This document shows, piece by piece, positions 33,729 to 43,541 of a DNA stretch of 64,000 nucleotides. This DNA comes from Altererythrobacter sp. (GTDB lineage: Bacteria; Pseudomonadota; Alphaproteobacteria; Sphingomonadales; Sphingomonadaceae). Location of the stretch: positions 124,001 to 188,000 of the forward strand of contig JAFKFN010000003.1 in the NCBI GenBank assembly GCA_017308255.1. Reading direction: 5' to 3'. The number at the start of each line of letters is the position of its first letter. Position 1 is the stretch's first letter. The notes beneath the pieces were generated by a model. The model had not been told where the DNA came from. It saw only the letters and a program-made list of their open reading frames with translations, and made no database searches. The position numbers and the translations under genes are program-made.

Positions 33729-35959
33729 AAGCCCCCCGACAGCAGCGGCAGGCGGCGCAGGCGCAGCCCGGTGGCGGAGAACAGGGCATTGGCGATGGCC
33801 GGCGCAACCGGGGCGAGCGGCAGCTCGCCGGGATCGAACGGCTCCGCATCGCTTTGCACCAGCACCACGTTCACCTCCGGGCTATCGGCCAATGTCGGCA
33901 GTTCGAGCGCCGCCAGGCGTCCCTCCTGCGGCAGGCCGCGCTCATATTCGACACTCGAGCCGAGCGCCAGCCCCACGCCGTAGAGCAAGGCGCCTTCGAT
34001 CTGCTGCAAGGCGATGTCGCGGTTGATCACCCGTCCGATATCGACTGCCGCCGCCAGCTTCTCCACCCGCACGCCGCCTTCGCCCGCCACGGCGCTGGCG
34101 ATCAGCGCGATGCGGCCGCCCGTTTCCGGATCGCCCATGCGGTGACAGGCGAGACCCTGCCCCGTTCCCGGGGCGCCGCCGTCCCACTGCGCCAGCCGCG
34201 CCGCCGTCTGAAGGCAGGCGACCAGGCGCGCATCGTCCCCCAGCATGGCGATGCGGAAGCTCAGCGGCTCCTGCGCGTGGCGCTGGGCCACTTCGTCGAT
34301 GAAGCTTTCCACGAAGAAGCAGGTATAGCCGTGCGCATTGCCGCGCAGGCGCCCTGTGGCGAGGGGGATGCGCACGGGTACGTGATCGATGGCGACGTTG
34401 GGAATGGCATAAGGCGGCATCAGCCCTTCCAGCGCCAGCGGATCGACCTTGCCTTCCACCGCATCCATCGCCGCCCAGCTCGTGCGGTTGTCGAACAGCC
34501 GGCGGCCGAACTCCAGCGCCGTGGACGGCATGGCCAGCCGCGCGCGGAAGGTGTCGATGTGGCCGTGATCGCCCAGCTTGGCGCTGAGCACGGCCGCCAC
34601 CGGCGCGCGCGGACGCAGGGTGAGCTGTTCCTGCCAGCGCGAATAGATGAGCTGCACCGGGCGGCCGATCTCGCGCGCGATCAGCGCCACCTCGATCGCG
34701 TGATCGTGCTCCAGCCGCCGATCGAAGCTGCCACCGGCGGGCAGCGGATAGAGCACCACGTCGCCCAGCGGCAGGCCCACGGCCTTGGCTGCCGCGGCGC
34801 GGGCGCGTTCGGGCGCCTGGGTGGCCAGCCACAGTTCCAGCCGCCCATCGGTGAGGCGGGCGGTGCAGCTTGCCGTCTCCAGCGTGCCGTGCGCCGCCGG
34901 CATGACATCGAAGCGCAGCGCCAGCGTGGGCTTGTCCATCGTGTCGTCGCCCGCGCCGCGTTCGGCGACGCGTCGCGGCTTCCCGCGCCGCACGCCGGCA
35001 TCGAGCGCTTCGTCGATCCGCGCCGTGGCGGCCGGCCCGCTGACGCGGAAGCGCGGTGCCATCGCCTCCAGCGCTTGTTCGGCCGTCCACCAGTCGCGCG
35101 CCACCGCCGCCAGCCAGCGCTTGCCGTCGACCACGCCGACCAGCCCGCGCCGCCCCGCCGCCGCTTCCTTCTCGAAGCTCGACAATTCGGCGCGGCCAGC
35201 CGGCCCGTGGCGGATCGCCGCATAGACCATGTCGGGCAAGCGCACGTCCCCCGCGAACAGGTAGCTCCCGTCCACTTTCGACGGCAGGTCGAGCCGGGGG
35301 AAGGCGAGTTCGCGCGTTCCGTTGTCGCCCACGGGAAGCACCGTCTCAGCCGGCGGCTCGGCCCTGAGCGGCGGCGGATCGGGTGCGCTGTAATCGGCGG
35401 CACTTTCCGCCAGTTCGGCAAAGCCCAGTCGCTTGCCCTCGTGGACGATGAACCCCTGGGCGGCCTCGCACGTCCGCCAATCGACGTCCCAGCGATCGGC
35501 CGCCGCCATCGCCAGCATGGCGCGGGCCGTGGCGGCCGCCTCGCGGCACGGCAGCTCGAACGCGGCCAGCGAAGTCCCGTCGGCCGTCGCGCCGAAGCGT
35601 TCGCTCTCGGCCCAGCGGCGCAGCCAGTAATCGTCAGGCTCGTCGGCGAGGGCGGGAATGAGGGGCCGCCACAGCGGGGCCCACCGGGCGGCCAGCGGCA
35701 GGTTGACATAGGCCCCGCTGATCGGCGCCGGTTCCACCGCGATCTGCCGCCAGTCCGCGCCCAGTTCCATCGCCACGACTTGCGGCAGCAGGGTGCTGAT
35801 GCCCTGCCCCATCTCCAGCTGCGGCACGGCCACTGTGACCACCCCATCGCGGCCGATCCTGATCCACGCGTTGAATGCGGTTTCGCCGTGCCCCGGCGCC
35901 AGCGGCGCTTCGTAAGTGCGCGGCAGCAGCGCATAGGCGACGAGCAGCCCGCCGCCCAC
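33725..35959 (-). CDS. Xanthine-dehydrogenase-family molybdopterin-binding subunit (IorB-like)
   Basis: A large subunit of a molybdenum hydroxylase, 744 aa from the GTG at 35959. It has two aldehyde-oxidase/xanthine-dehydrogenase-type repeats: PQLEMGQGISTLLPQVVAMELG early, and later GNAHGYTCFFVESFIDEVA and GEGGVRVEKLAAAVDIGRVINRD. The frame stays open 24 codons upstream and there encodes SRRGLLAGAAV, a twin-arginine export signal, so the true start is upstream but no ATG, GTG or TTG exists there. A rare CTG/ATT start or a frameshift is possible. No adjacent [2Fe-2S] small subunit (IorA) gene is present, which is unusual for this enzyme. Confidence 0.82.
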   Translation of the reverse strand: MGGGLLVAYALLPRTYEAPLAPGHGETAFNAWIRIGRDGVVTVAVPQLEMGQGISTLLPQVVAMELGADWRQIAVEPAPISGAYVNLPLAARWAPLWRPLIPALADEPDDYWLRRWAESERFGATADGTSLAAFELPCREAAATARAMLAMAAADRWDVDWRTCEAAQGFIVHEGKRLGFAELAESAADYSAPDPPPLRAEPPAETVLPVGDNGTRELAFPRLDLPSKVDGSYLFAGDVRLPDMVYAAIRHGPAGRAELSSFEKEAAAGRRGLVGVVDGKRWLAAVARDWWTAEQALEAMAPRFRVSGPAATARIDEALDAGVRRGKPRRVAERGAGDDTMDKPTLALRFDVMPAAHGTLETASCTARLTDGRLELWLATQAPERARAAAAKAVGLPLGDVVLYPLPAGGSFDRRLEHDHAIEVALIAREIGRPVQLIYSRWQEQLTLRPRAPVAAVLSAKLGDHGHIDTFRARLAMPSTALEFGRRLFDNRTSWAAMDAVEGKVDPLALEGLMPPYAIPNVAIDHVPVRIPLATGRLRGNAHGYTCFFVESFIDEVAQRHAQEPLSFRIAMLGDDARLVACLQTAARLAQWDGGAPGTGQGLACHRMGDPETGGRIALIASAVAGEGGVRVEKLAAAVDIGRVINRDIALQQIEGALLYGVGLALGSSVEYERGLPQEGRLAALELPTLADSPEVNVVLVQSDAEPFDPGELPLAPVAPAIANALFSATGLRLRRLPLLSGGL

Positions 35960-36045
35960 CGCCGCGCCGGCCAGCAGGCCGCGCCGCGAGACGCGCAGGG
36001 TGCTCAGGCCCAGAGCCTCACCGCCAATGCCTCATCGCTGGCGCC

Positions 36046-37008
36046 TCACGTCCGGTCCAGCCACTCGGCCAGCCGCGCGGCGATGGCGGCGAAAGGCTCG
36101 CCCTGCAGGCCGTCGTTGGCGGCCGGCGGCTGCCCGGCATCGCTGGCGATGCGGATGCTCATCGCCAGCGGAATGCGGCCGAGGAAGGTCTCGCCCACAG
36201 CGCGCGCCGCCGCTTCCGCACCGCCACTGCCGAACGGATCGCTCGCCTCCCCGCAGTGCGGGCAGATATAGCCGGCCATGTTTTCGACAATGCCGATGAT
36301 CGGCGTGTCCGTCTGGCGGAACAAGTCGAGCGCGCGGGTGGCGTCGATCAGCGCCAGGTCCTGCGGCGTAGAGACGACGATCGCGCCGGTGGGCTTGAAC
36401 TTCTGCAGCATGGTCAGCTGCACGTCGCCGGTGCCGGGCGGCAGGTCGACCAGCAGCAGTTCCGTATCGCCCCATTGCGCGTCCATCAGCTGGCCCAGGG
36501 CGCCGCCGGTCATCGGGCCGCGCCAGGCGATCGCCTTGCCCGGCGCGACGAGTTGGCCCATCGACAGCAGCTTGACGCCGAAATCGCTTTCCACCGGGAT
36601 CAGTTGCTTGCCGTCGGCGCTGGGCTTGCGGTCCGCCGCGTCGAGCAGGACCGGCTGCGAGGGGCCGTAGATATCCGCATCGACCACGCCCACCTTGCGC
36701 CCCATGCGCGCCAGCGCGACCGCGAGATTGGCGGTGAGCGTCGATTTCCCCACGCCGCCCTTGCCCGAACCCACGGCGACGATCCGCCGCTGCACCTTGT
36801 CGGCCATCAGCGCCACGCGCACCTCGCGCACGCCGGGAACGCCGCCGGCCGCCTGCTCGATCCTTTCCTGCAATGCCGCCGCCTCCGCGCGGCCGAGACC
36901 GCCGGCATCGGCCACCAGCGTGGCCACGTCCTCTTTCAGGCGGACGGAGCGGACGCGCGCGGCGATGTCGGGGGGAAGGTGCTGCTTGATCGTGTCGGCG
37001 GAAATCAT
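36046..37008 (-). CDS. apbC: Mrp/ApbC-type Fe-S cluster carrier ATPase
   Basis: A 320-aa P-loop ATPase of the Mrp/NBP35 class. A short N-terminal MIP18-like domain (about 1-85) is followed by the deviant Walker A GSGKGGVGKSTLTANLA, switch DADIYGPSQP and DLPPGTGDVQLTM. The cluster-binding CPHC lies in ENMAGYICPHCGE. It carries and delivers [4Fe-4S] clusters to apoproteins. Complete. It is divergent from hflK. Confidence 0.93.
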   Translation of the reverse strand: MISADTIKQHLPPDIAARVRSVRLKEDVATLVADAGGLGRAEAAALQERIEQAAGGVPGVREVRVALMADKVQRRIVAVGSGKGGVGKSTLTANLAVALARMGRKVGVVDADIYGPSQPVLLDAADRKPSADGKQLIPVESDFGVKLLSMGQLVAPGKAIAWRGPMTGGALGQLMDAQWGDTELLLVDLPPGTGDVQLTMLQKFKPTGAIVVSTPQDLALIDATRALDLFRQTDTPIIGIVENMAGYICPHCGEASDPFGSGGAEAAARAVGETFLGRIPLAMSIRIASDAGQPPAANDGLQGEPFAAIAARLAEWLDRT

Positions 37009-37186
37009 GCCGGTCTGTTAGGGCCTGCGATCGCCCCGGGCAACGGCTTGCACGAGGGGGAAAGGGGGCTTCGCGTCCACGCCCTGTGGCAAAAATGTCC
37101 TCCCCGCTCTGTTCTTTGCGGCGACGGACCCTATACAAGGGGGCATGGAACGATCGGGCGGGTGGATTGAGAGGATTGCGCTGGCG

Positions 37187-38284
37187 ATGGCGGGCAAGCG
37201 CAGCCCATGGGGCAAGCCTTCTGGCGGCGGCGGAAACGGCTCCGACGATGAAGGCGCGACGCCTCCGCCGGGCGACGATCAGCCGCGCGGCCCCCGCAAT
37301 CCCTGGCTCCCCGGCGGCGGTTCGGAAGAGCGGCCGCGCCGTTCGGCGAGCATAGAAGATATCTTCAAGCATCGCGGCCCCGAAGGGCCGAGCCGTTCGG
37401 GCGGCCCGCGCGGGCCGAAGTTCCGCATTCCGCGGCGTCCGGGCGGTGGCAGCTGGTTCCCGCTGGCGCTGGTCGCGATCGCGCTGGTGTGGCTGTTCGT
37501 CACCTCGGTGCATCAGATCGGCCCCAAGGAACAGGCGATCGTCACTACATTCGGCAAGTATTCGCGCACGCTGGGGCCGGGGCTGAACTTCACGTTCCCG
37601 TGGCCGTTCCAGCACGTCGATACCGAGGAAGTGTCGGAATTCCGCATCGACAGCATCCCCAGCGGGGAAGCCCAGCGGCTGATGCTGACGGGTGACCAGA
37701 ACCTGGTGGATCTGAGCTATATCGTCCGCTGGAATATCAAGGACCTGAAGCAGTTCCGCTTCCAGCTCGTCTCGCCGGAGCAGACCGTTCGTGAGGTCGC
37801 CGAAGCGGCGATGCGCGCGGAAGTGGCGGAAAAGACGCTGGACCAGGTGTTCTCCGGCGCAGGCCGGGCCGATATCGAGCTGCGCGTGCTCGACCGCATG
37901 CAGATGCTGCTCGACGCCTATCGCTCGGGCATCGCCGTGCAGGGCGTGCAGATCCGCAAGACCGACCCGCCGAGCGAGGTTGAGGAAGCGTTCAAGAACG
38001 TCTCCGCCGCGCAGCAGGACGCCGAAAGCTACCTGAACCAGGCCGAGGCGACCGCCCAGCAGGTCCTCGCCCGGGCGCAGGGCGATGCCGCCGCGTTCGA
38101 CAAGGTTTACGAGCAATACCGGCTCGCGCCCGAAGTCACGCGCCGCCGCATGTATTATGAAACGATGGAGCGCGTCCTGCGCCAGACCGACAAGACCGTG
38201 GTGGAGGCGCCCGGCGTGACGCCTTACCTGCCGCTGCCCGAAGTGCGCCGCCAGTCCGCCGAACAAAACGCGGGGGGCCAGTGA
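37187..38284 (+). CDS. hflK: HflK, membrane protease (FtsH) modulator
   Basis: A 365-aa SPFH/band-7 membrane protein that with HflC forms a ring around FtsH. A glycine-rich cytoplasmic N-terminus (KPSGGGGNGSDD) and a membrane segment (WFPLALVAIALVWLFVTSV) are followed by the band-7 domain (HQIGPKEQAIVTTFGKYSRTLGPGLNF) and a helical region (QDAESYLNQAEATAQQVLARAQGDAA). The ATG at 37187 (MAGKRSPWGKP) matches the family's usual start. An ATG at 37145 is in frame, but a TATACA box lies only eight bases before it, so it may sit near the transcription start. Its stop overlaps hflC (TGATG). Confidence 0.92.
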   Translation: MAGKRSPWGKPSGGGGNGSDDEGATPPPGDDQPRGPRNPWLPGGGSEERPRRSASIEDIFKHRGPEGPSRSGGPRGPKFRIPRRPGGGSWFPLALVAIALVWLFVTSVHQIGPKEQAIVTTFGKYSRTLGPGLNFTFPWPFQHVDTEEVSEFRIDSIPSGEAQRLMLTGDQNLVDLSYIVRWNIKDLKQFRFQLVSPEQTVREVAEAAMRAEVAEKTLDQVFSGAGRADIELRVLDRMQMLLDAYRSGIAVQGVQIRKTDPPSEVEEAFKNVSAAQQDAESYLNQAEATAQQVLARAQGDAAAFDKVYEQYRLAPEVTRRRMYYETMERVLRQTDKTVVEAPGVTPYLPLPEVRRQSAEQNAGGQ

Positions 38285-39129
38285 TGGAAGCGCTGTGGAA
38301 CAACCACAAGACCGCGATCATCGCGGTGGTGGCGGTGATCGTCGCGCTGCTTTCCTCGCTGATCGTCGTGCCGGAAACGCAGCAGGCGGTGATCATCCGC
38401 ACGGGCGAGCCGATCGCCGTGGTCAATCGCTTCAAGCCGGACCAGCCCTATGGCAGCACCGGCGCGGGCATCTGGTATCGCATCCCGCTGCTGGACCGGG
38501 TGGAATACATCGACAAGCGCGTGCTGAACGTGGACATGGAAACGCAGCAGGTGCTTTCCACCGATCAGCTGCGGCTCAATGTCGATGCCTATGCGCGCTA
38601 TCGGATCATCGACCCGGTGCGCATGGTGCGCAGCGCCGGGACCGTGGCCACGGTGGACAGCCAGATGGCGGCGATCCTCAGTTCCGTGGTGCGCCAGGAA
38701 CTCGGCCGGCGCAGCTTCGCCTCGCTGCTGACGGCGGAGCGCGGCACGACCATGCACAATATCCGCAACCTGCTGGACACCCAGGCGCGCAAATATGGCG
38801 CGCAGGTGGTCGACGTGCGCATCAAGCGCGCCGACCTGCCCGACGGCACGCCGCTGGAATCCGCCTTCCAGCGGATGAAGACCGCGCGTGACCAGGAAGC
38901 GGCCACGATCCGGGCGCAAGGCCAGAAGAACGCGCAGATCATCCGCGCCACCGCCGAAGCGGAAGCCGCGCGCATCTATGCGCAGGCTTACGGCAAGGAC
39001 CCGGATTTCTACGATTTCTATCGCGCCATGCAGAGCTATGACACCACCTTCGCCAATGGCGGGGCGGGAAGCTCGATCATCCTTTCGCCTGACAACGCCT
39101 ACTTGCGGCAGTTCCGCGGCAGCCGCTAG
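38284..39129 (+). CDS. hflC: HflC, membrane protease (FtsH) modulator
   Basis: A 281-aa partner of HflK. A single N-terminal membrane helix (TAIIAVVAVIVALLSSLIVV) is followed by the band-7 core (PETQQAVIIRTGEPIAVVN, then YIDKRVLNVDMETQQVLSTDQLRLNVDAYARYRI) and a C-terminal helical stretch (ATAEAEAARIYAQAYGKD). Start ATG 38284 overlaps the hflK TGA. The Do-type protease gene follows after about 130 bp, a common quality-control trio in alphaproteobacteria. Confidence 0.94.
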   Translation: MEALWNNHKTAIIAVVAVIVALLSSLIVVPETQQAVIIRTGEPIAVVNRFKPDQPYGSTGAGIWYRIPLLDRVEYIDKRVLNVDMETQQVLSTDQLRLNVDAYARYRIIDPVRMVRSAGTVATVDSQMAAILSSVVRQELGRRSFASLLTAERGTTMHNIRNLLDTQARKYGAQVVDVRIKRADLPDGTPLESAFQRMKTARDQEAATIRAQGQKNAQIIRATAEAEAARIYAQAYGKDPDFYDFYRAMQSYDTTFANGGAGSSIILSPDNAYLRQFRGSR

Positions 39130-39257
39130 ATCGCGGCCCTCCACCGGGGCGTTCAATGGCCATTAAGACACCGCGGAGTGAATCACCGCCGGGATTGGAA
39201 ACGAATGGCTCTCTCCGCGTATTCAGAGGGCGCCCATGGGAAAGGAATCTAGAGGAC

Positions 39258-40796
39258 GTGAAGCCCGTGCGCTATTCCTACGGCATCGCCGCTGCCCTGC
39301 TGACCGGCGGGGCGGCCATCTCCCTCATCACCGGCTATCCGGCCGGCGCGCAAGTCGCCCAGAATGACGAGCGCCAGATCAGCAACGTCACTCCGCAAGC
39401 GGGCGCCCCGGCCAGCTTCGCCGACCTGACGGCGCAGTTGCAGCCGGCGGTGGTGAACATTTCCACCCGCCAGCGGATCACCGTCAACACCAATCCCTTC
39501 GCCGGAACGCCGTTCGAGGACCTGTTCGGGCAGCAGCGCGGCGGCGGCCAGCCCACCACGCGCGAGGCGCAGTCGCTGGGTTCCGGCTTCCTCGTCTCCG
39601 CCGATGGCTATGTCGTCACCAACAATCACGTGATCCAGCCCGACGGACGCGCGGAGCTGGAGGAAGTGACCGTGACCACCACCGATGGCGCGGAATACCG
39701 CGCCGAAGTGGTCGGCCGCGACCAGGCTTCCGATCTCGCGGTGCTCAAGATCAGCCGGCGGGAGCCTTTCCCCTTCGTGCACTTCGGCGATTCCAGCCAG
39801 GCGCGCGTGGGTGACTGGGTGATCGCGATCGGCCAGCCGTTCGGCCTGGGCGGCACGGTGACCGCCGGCATCGTGTCCGCGGTCGTCCGCAGCACCGGCA
39901 TGGGCGGCGCCTATGACCGCTATATCCAGACCGACGCCAGCATCAATCGCGGCAACTCGGGCGGCCCGCTGTTCGACATGCAGGGCAACGTGATCGGCAT
40001 CAACAACGCCATCTATTCGCCTTCGGGCGGCAGCGTGGGCATCGGCTTCGCGATCCCCGCCGAAACGGCCGCGCCGATCGTCAAGAAGCTGATCGCCGGC
40101 GAGGAGATCGAGCGCGGCTATCTCGGCATCCGCCTGCAGGACGTGACCAACGAGTTCGCCGACGCGCTGGGCATCGAACGCAACCACGGCGCTTTCATCC
40201 AGCAAGTCGTGCCGGGCGAGCCCGCCGATCGCGCGGGCTTGAAGGCCGGTGACGTCGTGCTCGAAGTCAACGGCAAGGATGTCACGCCGCAGCAGTCGCT
40301 GTCCTATATCGTCAACAACCTGGAGCCGGGCAGCCGGGTCAACCTCAAGGTGCTGCGCGACGGCAAGACCTCCACTGTTCCGATTACCATCGGCCGCCGC
40401 CCGTCGGAGGACGAGCTGGCCTCGCAAAACTTCAACCCCGACGATCAGGCAGCCCCGTCCGGCAACGCCCAGCAGGGCGAAGGGCTGATCGAGAAGTCGC
40501 TCGGCCTCGCGGTTACGCCGCTGACCTCGCAACTGGCTTCGCAGCTTGGCCTCCCGGCCGATCTGCAAGGGCTGCTGATCACCGATGTCGATCCCAATTC
40601 CGACGCGGGAAGCAAGGGCCTGACGCGCGGCACGGTGATCCTCAGCGCGCAGTATCGCGGGCAACGGAAGACGACCACGCCGGCAGACCTGGAAGCGATC
40701 ATCCAGGCGGCGAAGCAGGCGAACGGCGAAGCGATCCTGCTGCGCGTCCGCCAGCGCGGTTCGCCGGAACTGACGATCGACGTCCGCCTGCGCTGA
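39258..40796 (+). CDS. Do-family periplasmic serine protease (DegP/HtrA)
   Basis: A 512-aa protein-quality protease. A signal segment (YGIAAALLTGGAAISLITG) is followed by a trypsin-like domain with the triad His in VTNNHVIQPDG, Asp in ASDLAVLKI and Ser in RGNSGGPLFDM. Two PDZ domains follow (RGYLGIRLQDVT... and LGLAVTPLTSQLASQLG...). The GTG at 39258 is preferred because it begins right at the signal peptide. An in-frame ATG at 39156 would add 34 residues with no export signal character. Probably co-regulated with hflKC under envelope stress. Confidence 0.9.
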   Translation: MKPVRYSYGIAAALLTGGAAISLITGYPAGAQVAQNDERQISNVTPQAGAPASFADLTAQLQPAVVNISTRQRITVNTNPFAGTPFEDLFGQQRGGGQPTTREAQSLGSGFLVSADGYVVTNNHVIQPDGRAELEEVTVTTTDGAEYRAEVVGRDQASDLAVLKISRREPFPFVHFGDSSQARVGDWVIAIGQPFGLGGTVTAGIVSAVVRSTGMGGAYDRYIQTDASINRGNSGGPLFDMQGNVIGINNAIYSPSGGSVGIGFAIPAETAAPIVKKLIAGEEIERGYLGIRLQDVTNEFADALGIERNHGAFIQQVVPGEPADRAGLKAGDVVLEVNGKDVTPQQSLSYIVNNLEPGSRVNLKVLRDGKTSTVPITIGRRPSEDELASQNFNPDDQAAPSGNAQQGEGLIEKSLGLAVTPLTSQLASQLGLPADLQGLLITDVDPNSDAGSKGLTRGTVILSAQYRGQRKTTTPADLEAIIQAAKQANGEAILLRVRQRGSPELTIDVRLR

Positions 40797-40821
40797 CGGC
40801 GCACCGCCAATCCGGTCACGC

Positions 40822-40847
40822 ATCCTCTCTCCTTCGGGGGAGAGGAT
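40822..40847. terminator. Bidirectional hairpin between degP-like and PBP1A genes
   Basis: ATCCTCTCTCC and GGGGAGAGGAT form an 11-bp stem (one mismatch) with a TTCG loop. It lies between two converging genes, so it can end both transcripts. No T-run follows. Confidence 0.6.
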
Positions 40848-40872
40848 CGGCCCTCTGACCGCAATGTATTTG

Positions 40873-43032
40873 CTACATCCCCGCCGGGCGCCGGATTTGC
40901 ACCGGCGGGCCGCCGGGTGATGCCCCGCGCGGCGCTTCGCCGATATCGCGGCCCGTCGCCCTTTCGAGGAATTCGTCACTGGCCGCCGGCGGCGCGGCAT
41001 TGCCGCCCGGCGAGGGCATCGGCCGCGAATCTGGAGGCGGCGGCCGATCGCCTTCAGGCGGAAGCGGGGCGCCGCGCGAGGCGTCGCTTCCACTGGGCTG
41101 GATCAGGTTCCCCTGTTCGTCCACGTAATAGTATTCGTCGGCGGGATCGCCGTACATCCACTCGTCGTCCGGCTCGACCTGCCAGTCCGGCAGCTTGAGA
41201 TCGGTATCGAACTCCTCGATGGGGCGATCGCGCACGGCCGTGCGCATGTATTGCGAGAACGCCCGGGCCGGCGCGGTGCCGCCCTGGAGGCCGCCGACAG
41301 CCTTGGCATCGTCGCGGCCCATCCACACCCCGGTGGTCACGCCGCTGGAAAAGCCGACGAACCAGCCGTCCTTGTTGGAACTGGTGGTGCCGGTCTTGCC
41401 GGCGACCGGGCGGCCGATCTGCGCCGCGCGGCCGGTGCCGGTGTTGACCGCCGTCTGCAGCAGGTCGGTGATTCCGGCGGCGACGTAATCAGGCACGAGC
41501 TGGTAAGCGCGCGGCGCCTGGTGCTGGTAGAGCACCTCGCCCGACGCGGTTTCGACCCGGGTGATGCCGTAAGGCTCTATCGAGCGGCCGCCCGCCGAAA
41601 CCGAAGCGAAGGCGCGAGTCAGGTCGATCACGCGTACTTCATTGGTGCCCAGCACCATGGAAGGATTGGTCGCGATCGGGGTGGTGATGCCGAAGCGCCG
41701 CGCCATGCTGGCGACATTGGAGAAGCCGACCTCGTTGCCCAGCTGGGCGGCGACGGTGTTGATCGAATAGGCAAACGCCGTGCGGATATCGACATCGCCG
41801 ACGAAGCGGCCGTTGGAATTGCGCGGGCTCCACCCGCCGATCGTCACCGGCACGTCCTTCACCGCATCGTCGGGCGTGTATCCGGCTTCGAGCGCAGTAA
41901 GATAGACGAAGAGCTTCCACGCCGATCCCGGCTGGCGCACCGCTTCGGTCGCGCGGTTATAGTTCGATTTGACGTAATCCGTCCCGCCCACCAGTGCGAG
42001 GATGGCCCCGTCGCGGTCCAGGCTGACCAGCGCCCCCTGCGCCCCGGCCGGCGCGTTCTTGCGCACGGCTTCCGCCGCCGCGTTCTGCAGCTTGGGATCG
42101 AGCGTGGTCCACACCGCGATCGGCTGGAGGCTGCTGTTGTCCGGCAGCAGCAGGTCCAGCTGGGGCAGCACGTAATCGGTGAAATAGCGGAAGGCGTTCT
42201 GCCCGCTTTCCGGCTGCAATTTCACCGTGCCGGGATCGACCGCCGCCTCGCTGGCGGAAATCTTCCCCTGTTCGCGCATCAGGGCGAGCACCACGTTCGC
42301 CCGGCCCACGGCGGCATCGACATCGGCGGTGGGGGAATAGCGGCTGGGCGCCTTGACCATGCCGGCGATGATCGCCGCCTCGGCCGTGGAAAGCTCACGC
42401 GCGGAATGGCTGAAGAACCGCCGGCTGGCGGAATCGATGCCATAGGCGCCGCCGCCGAAATAGACCTTGTTGAGATAGAGTTCGAGGATCTGGTCCTTGG
42501 AGAATTTCGCTTCCAGGGCCATCGCCAGCACCGCCTCGCGCAGCTTGCGGTCGAACGTGCGGTTGGAATTGAGGAACACGTTGCGCGCGAGCTGCTGGGT
42601 GATGGTGGACGTGGCGCGCATCCGCCGGCCGTCACGCAGCGCGACGAAGACGGCGCGCATCACGCCAACCGGATCGACGCCCGGATGGTAATAGAAGCGC
42701 CGGTCCTCCACCGCGACCATGGCGTCCTTCATCACTTGCGGGATCTCGTCCGAGTCCAGCCACTCGCCATAGCTCGGCCCGAGGGACACGATCTCGCTGC
42801 CGTCGCGGGCATGGACGACGATGGTCTGGCCCTGCTGGCTGCTCATCAGCGAGGCGAAACCGGGCATCGAACGCGCCGCGAAAAAGACCGATGTGGCCAG
42901 CGCCAGCAGCGCCACCGCCACGGCGCAGCCGCCCCACAGCAATGCCCGGCGCAGCCACACCTGCCACCGCTTGCGCGGGGGCTTTCCCTTCGATTGATTA
43001 GCGGTTCGCGCGCCCCGCTTCTGCTGCGCCAT
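40873..43032 (-). CDS. mrcA: Class A penicillin-binding protein 1A
   Basis: A 719-aa bifunctional cell-wall synthase. A basic cytoplasmic N-terminus and one membrane helix (about 29-52) are followed by the glycosyltransferase domain (EDRRFYYHPGVDPVGVMRA with catalytic Glu, then TITQQLARNVFL, KFSKDQILELYLNKVYFG). The transpeptidase domain has the Ser-x-x-Lys motif in PGSAWKLFVY, SIN in FAYSINTVAAQ and KTGTTSSNKDGW. A low-complexity Pro/Gly-rich tail (residues about 640-719) ends the protein. It builds and cross-links peptidoglycan at the outer face of the inner membrane. Confidence 0.93.
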   Translation of the reverse strand: MAQQKRGARTANQSKGKPPRKRWQVWLRRALLWGGCAVAVALLALATSVFFAARSMPGFASLMSSQQGQTIVVHARDGSEIVSLGPSYGEWLDSDEIPQVMKDAMVAVEDRRFYYHPGVDPVGVMRAVFVALRDGRRMRATSTITQQLARNVFLNSNRTFDRKLREAVLAMALEAKFSKDQILELYLNKVYFGGGAYGIDSASRRFFSHSARELSTAEAAIIAGMVKAPSRYSPTADVDAAVGRANVVLALMREQGKISASEAAVDPGTVKLQPESGQNAFRYFTDYVLPQLDLLLPDNSSLQPIAVWTTLDPKLQNAAAEAVRKNAPAGAQGALVSLDRDGAILALVGGTDYVKSNYNRATEAVRQPGSAWKLFVYLTALEAGYTPDDAVKDVPVTIGGWSPRNSNGRFVGDVDIRTAFAYSINTVAAQLGNEVGFSNVASMARRFGITTPIATNPSMVLGTNEVRVIDLTRAFASVSAGGRSIEPYGITRVETASGEVLYQHQAPRAYQLVPDYVAAGITDLLQTAVNTGTGRAAQIGRPVAGKTGTTSSNKDGWFVGFSSGVTTGVWMGRDDAKAVGGLQGGTAPARAFSQYMRTAVRDRPIEEFDTDLKLPDWQVEPDDEWMYGDPADEYYYVDEQGNLIQPSGSDASRGAPLPPEGDRPPPPDSRPMPSPGGNAAPPAASDEFLERATGRDIGEAPRGASPGGPPVQIRRPAGM

Positions 43033-43136
43033 CGGGCAAAGTCATCCTGCAGCCGGGCGTCACCGCCCCTCCAGTCCGGCGCCGCCGTGCATAGGGCATT
43101 CGTAACGTAACGTTAATGACCAGGGGCGCCCGCCGG

Positions 43137-43541
43137 TCAGTTATCCTCCGGCTTGAACGCGAGCGAGGCGCTGTTGACGCAATAGCGCAGGCCGCCCTGG
43201 TCACGCGGCCCGTCGGGAAACACGTGGCCGAGATGGCTTTCGCAGCGCGAACAGACCACTTCGGTGCGGACCATGCCGTGCGAGGCGTCGCGGTGTTCCT
43301 CCACCACGCCCGGTTCCGCCGGCCGCGTGAAGCTGGGCCAGCCGGAGCCGCTGTGGAACTTGCTTTCGCTTTCGAACAGCGGCTGCCCGCAAGCGGCGCA
43401 GAGATAGACGCCGGTGGCGTCGTTCTTTTCATACTTGCCGGTGAAGGCCCGTTCCGTCCCCGCCTGGCGCAGGATCTGGAATTGCTCCGGCGTCAGCCGC
43501 TCGCGCCATTCGGCATCGGTGAGAATGAGCTTGTCGGGCAT
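43137..43541 (-). CDS. msrB: Peptide-methionine (R)-S-oxide reductase MsrB
   Basis: A 134-aa enzyme that reduces the R-epimer of methionine sulfoxide. The zinc-binding CxxC pairs are in [11 protein letters not shown] and [11 protein letters not shown], and the catalytic Cys is in [28 protein letters not shown] is the family signature. The start at 43541 (MPDKLILTD) has AAAGGAG upstream; longer versions add a non-homologous extension. Confidence 0.95.
   Translation of the reverse strand: MPDKLILTDAEWRERLTPEQFQILRQAGTERAFTGKYEKNDATGVYLCAACGQPLFESESKFHSGSGWPSFTRPAEPGVVEEHRDASHGMVRTEVVCSRCESHLGHVFPDGPRDQGGLRYCVNSASLAFKPEDN

Noticed and set aside
33854-36271. An 805-codon open frame on the plus strand
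   Set aside because: Antisense shadow of the molybdopterin dehydrogenase gene in high-GC DNA; low-complexity His/Arg/Gln-rich translation without any recognisable domain.
36032-38266. A 744-codon minus-strand frame through hflK and apbC
   Set aside because: It overlaps two well-supported genes in other frames and its translation has no conserved motif.
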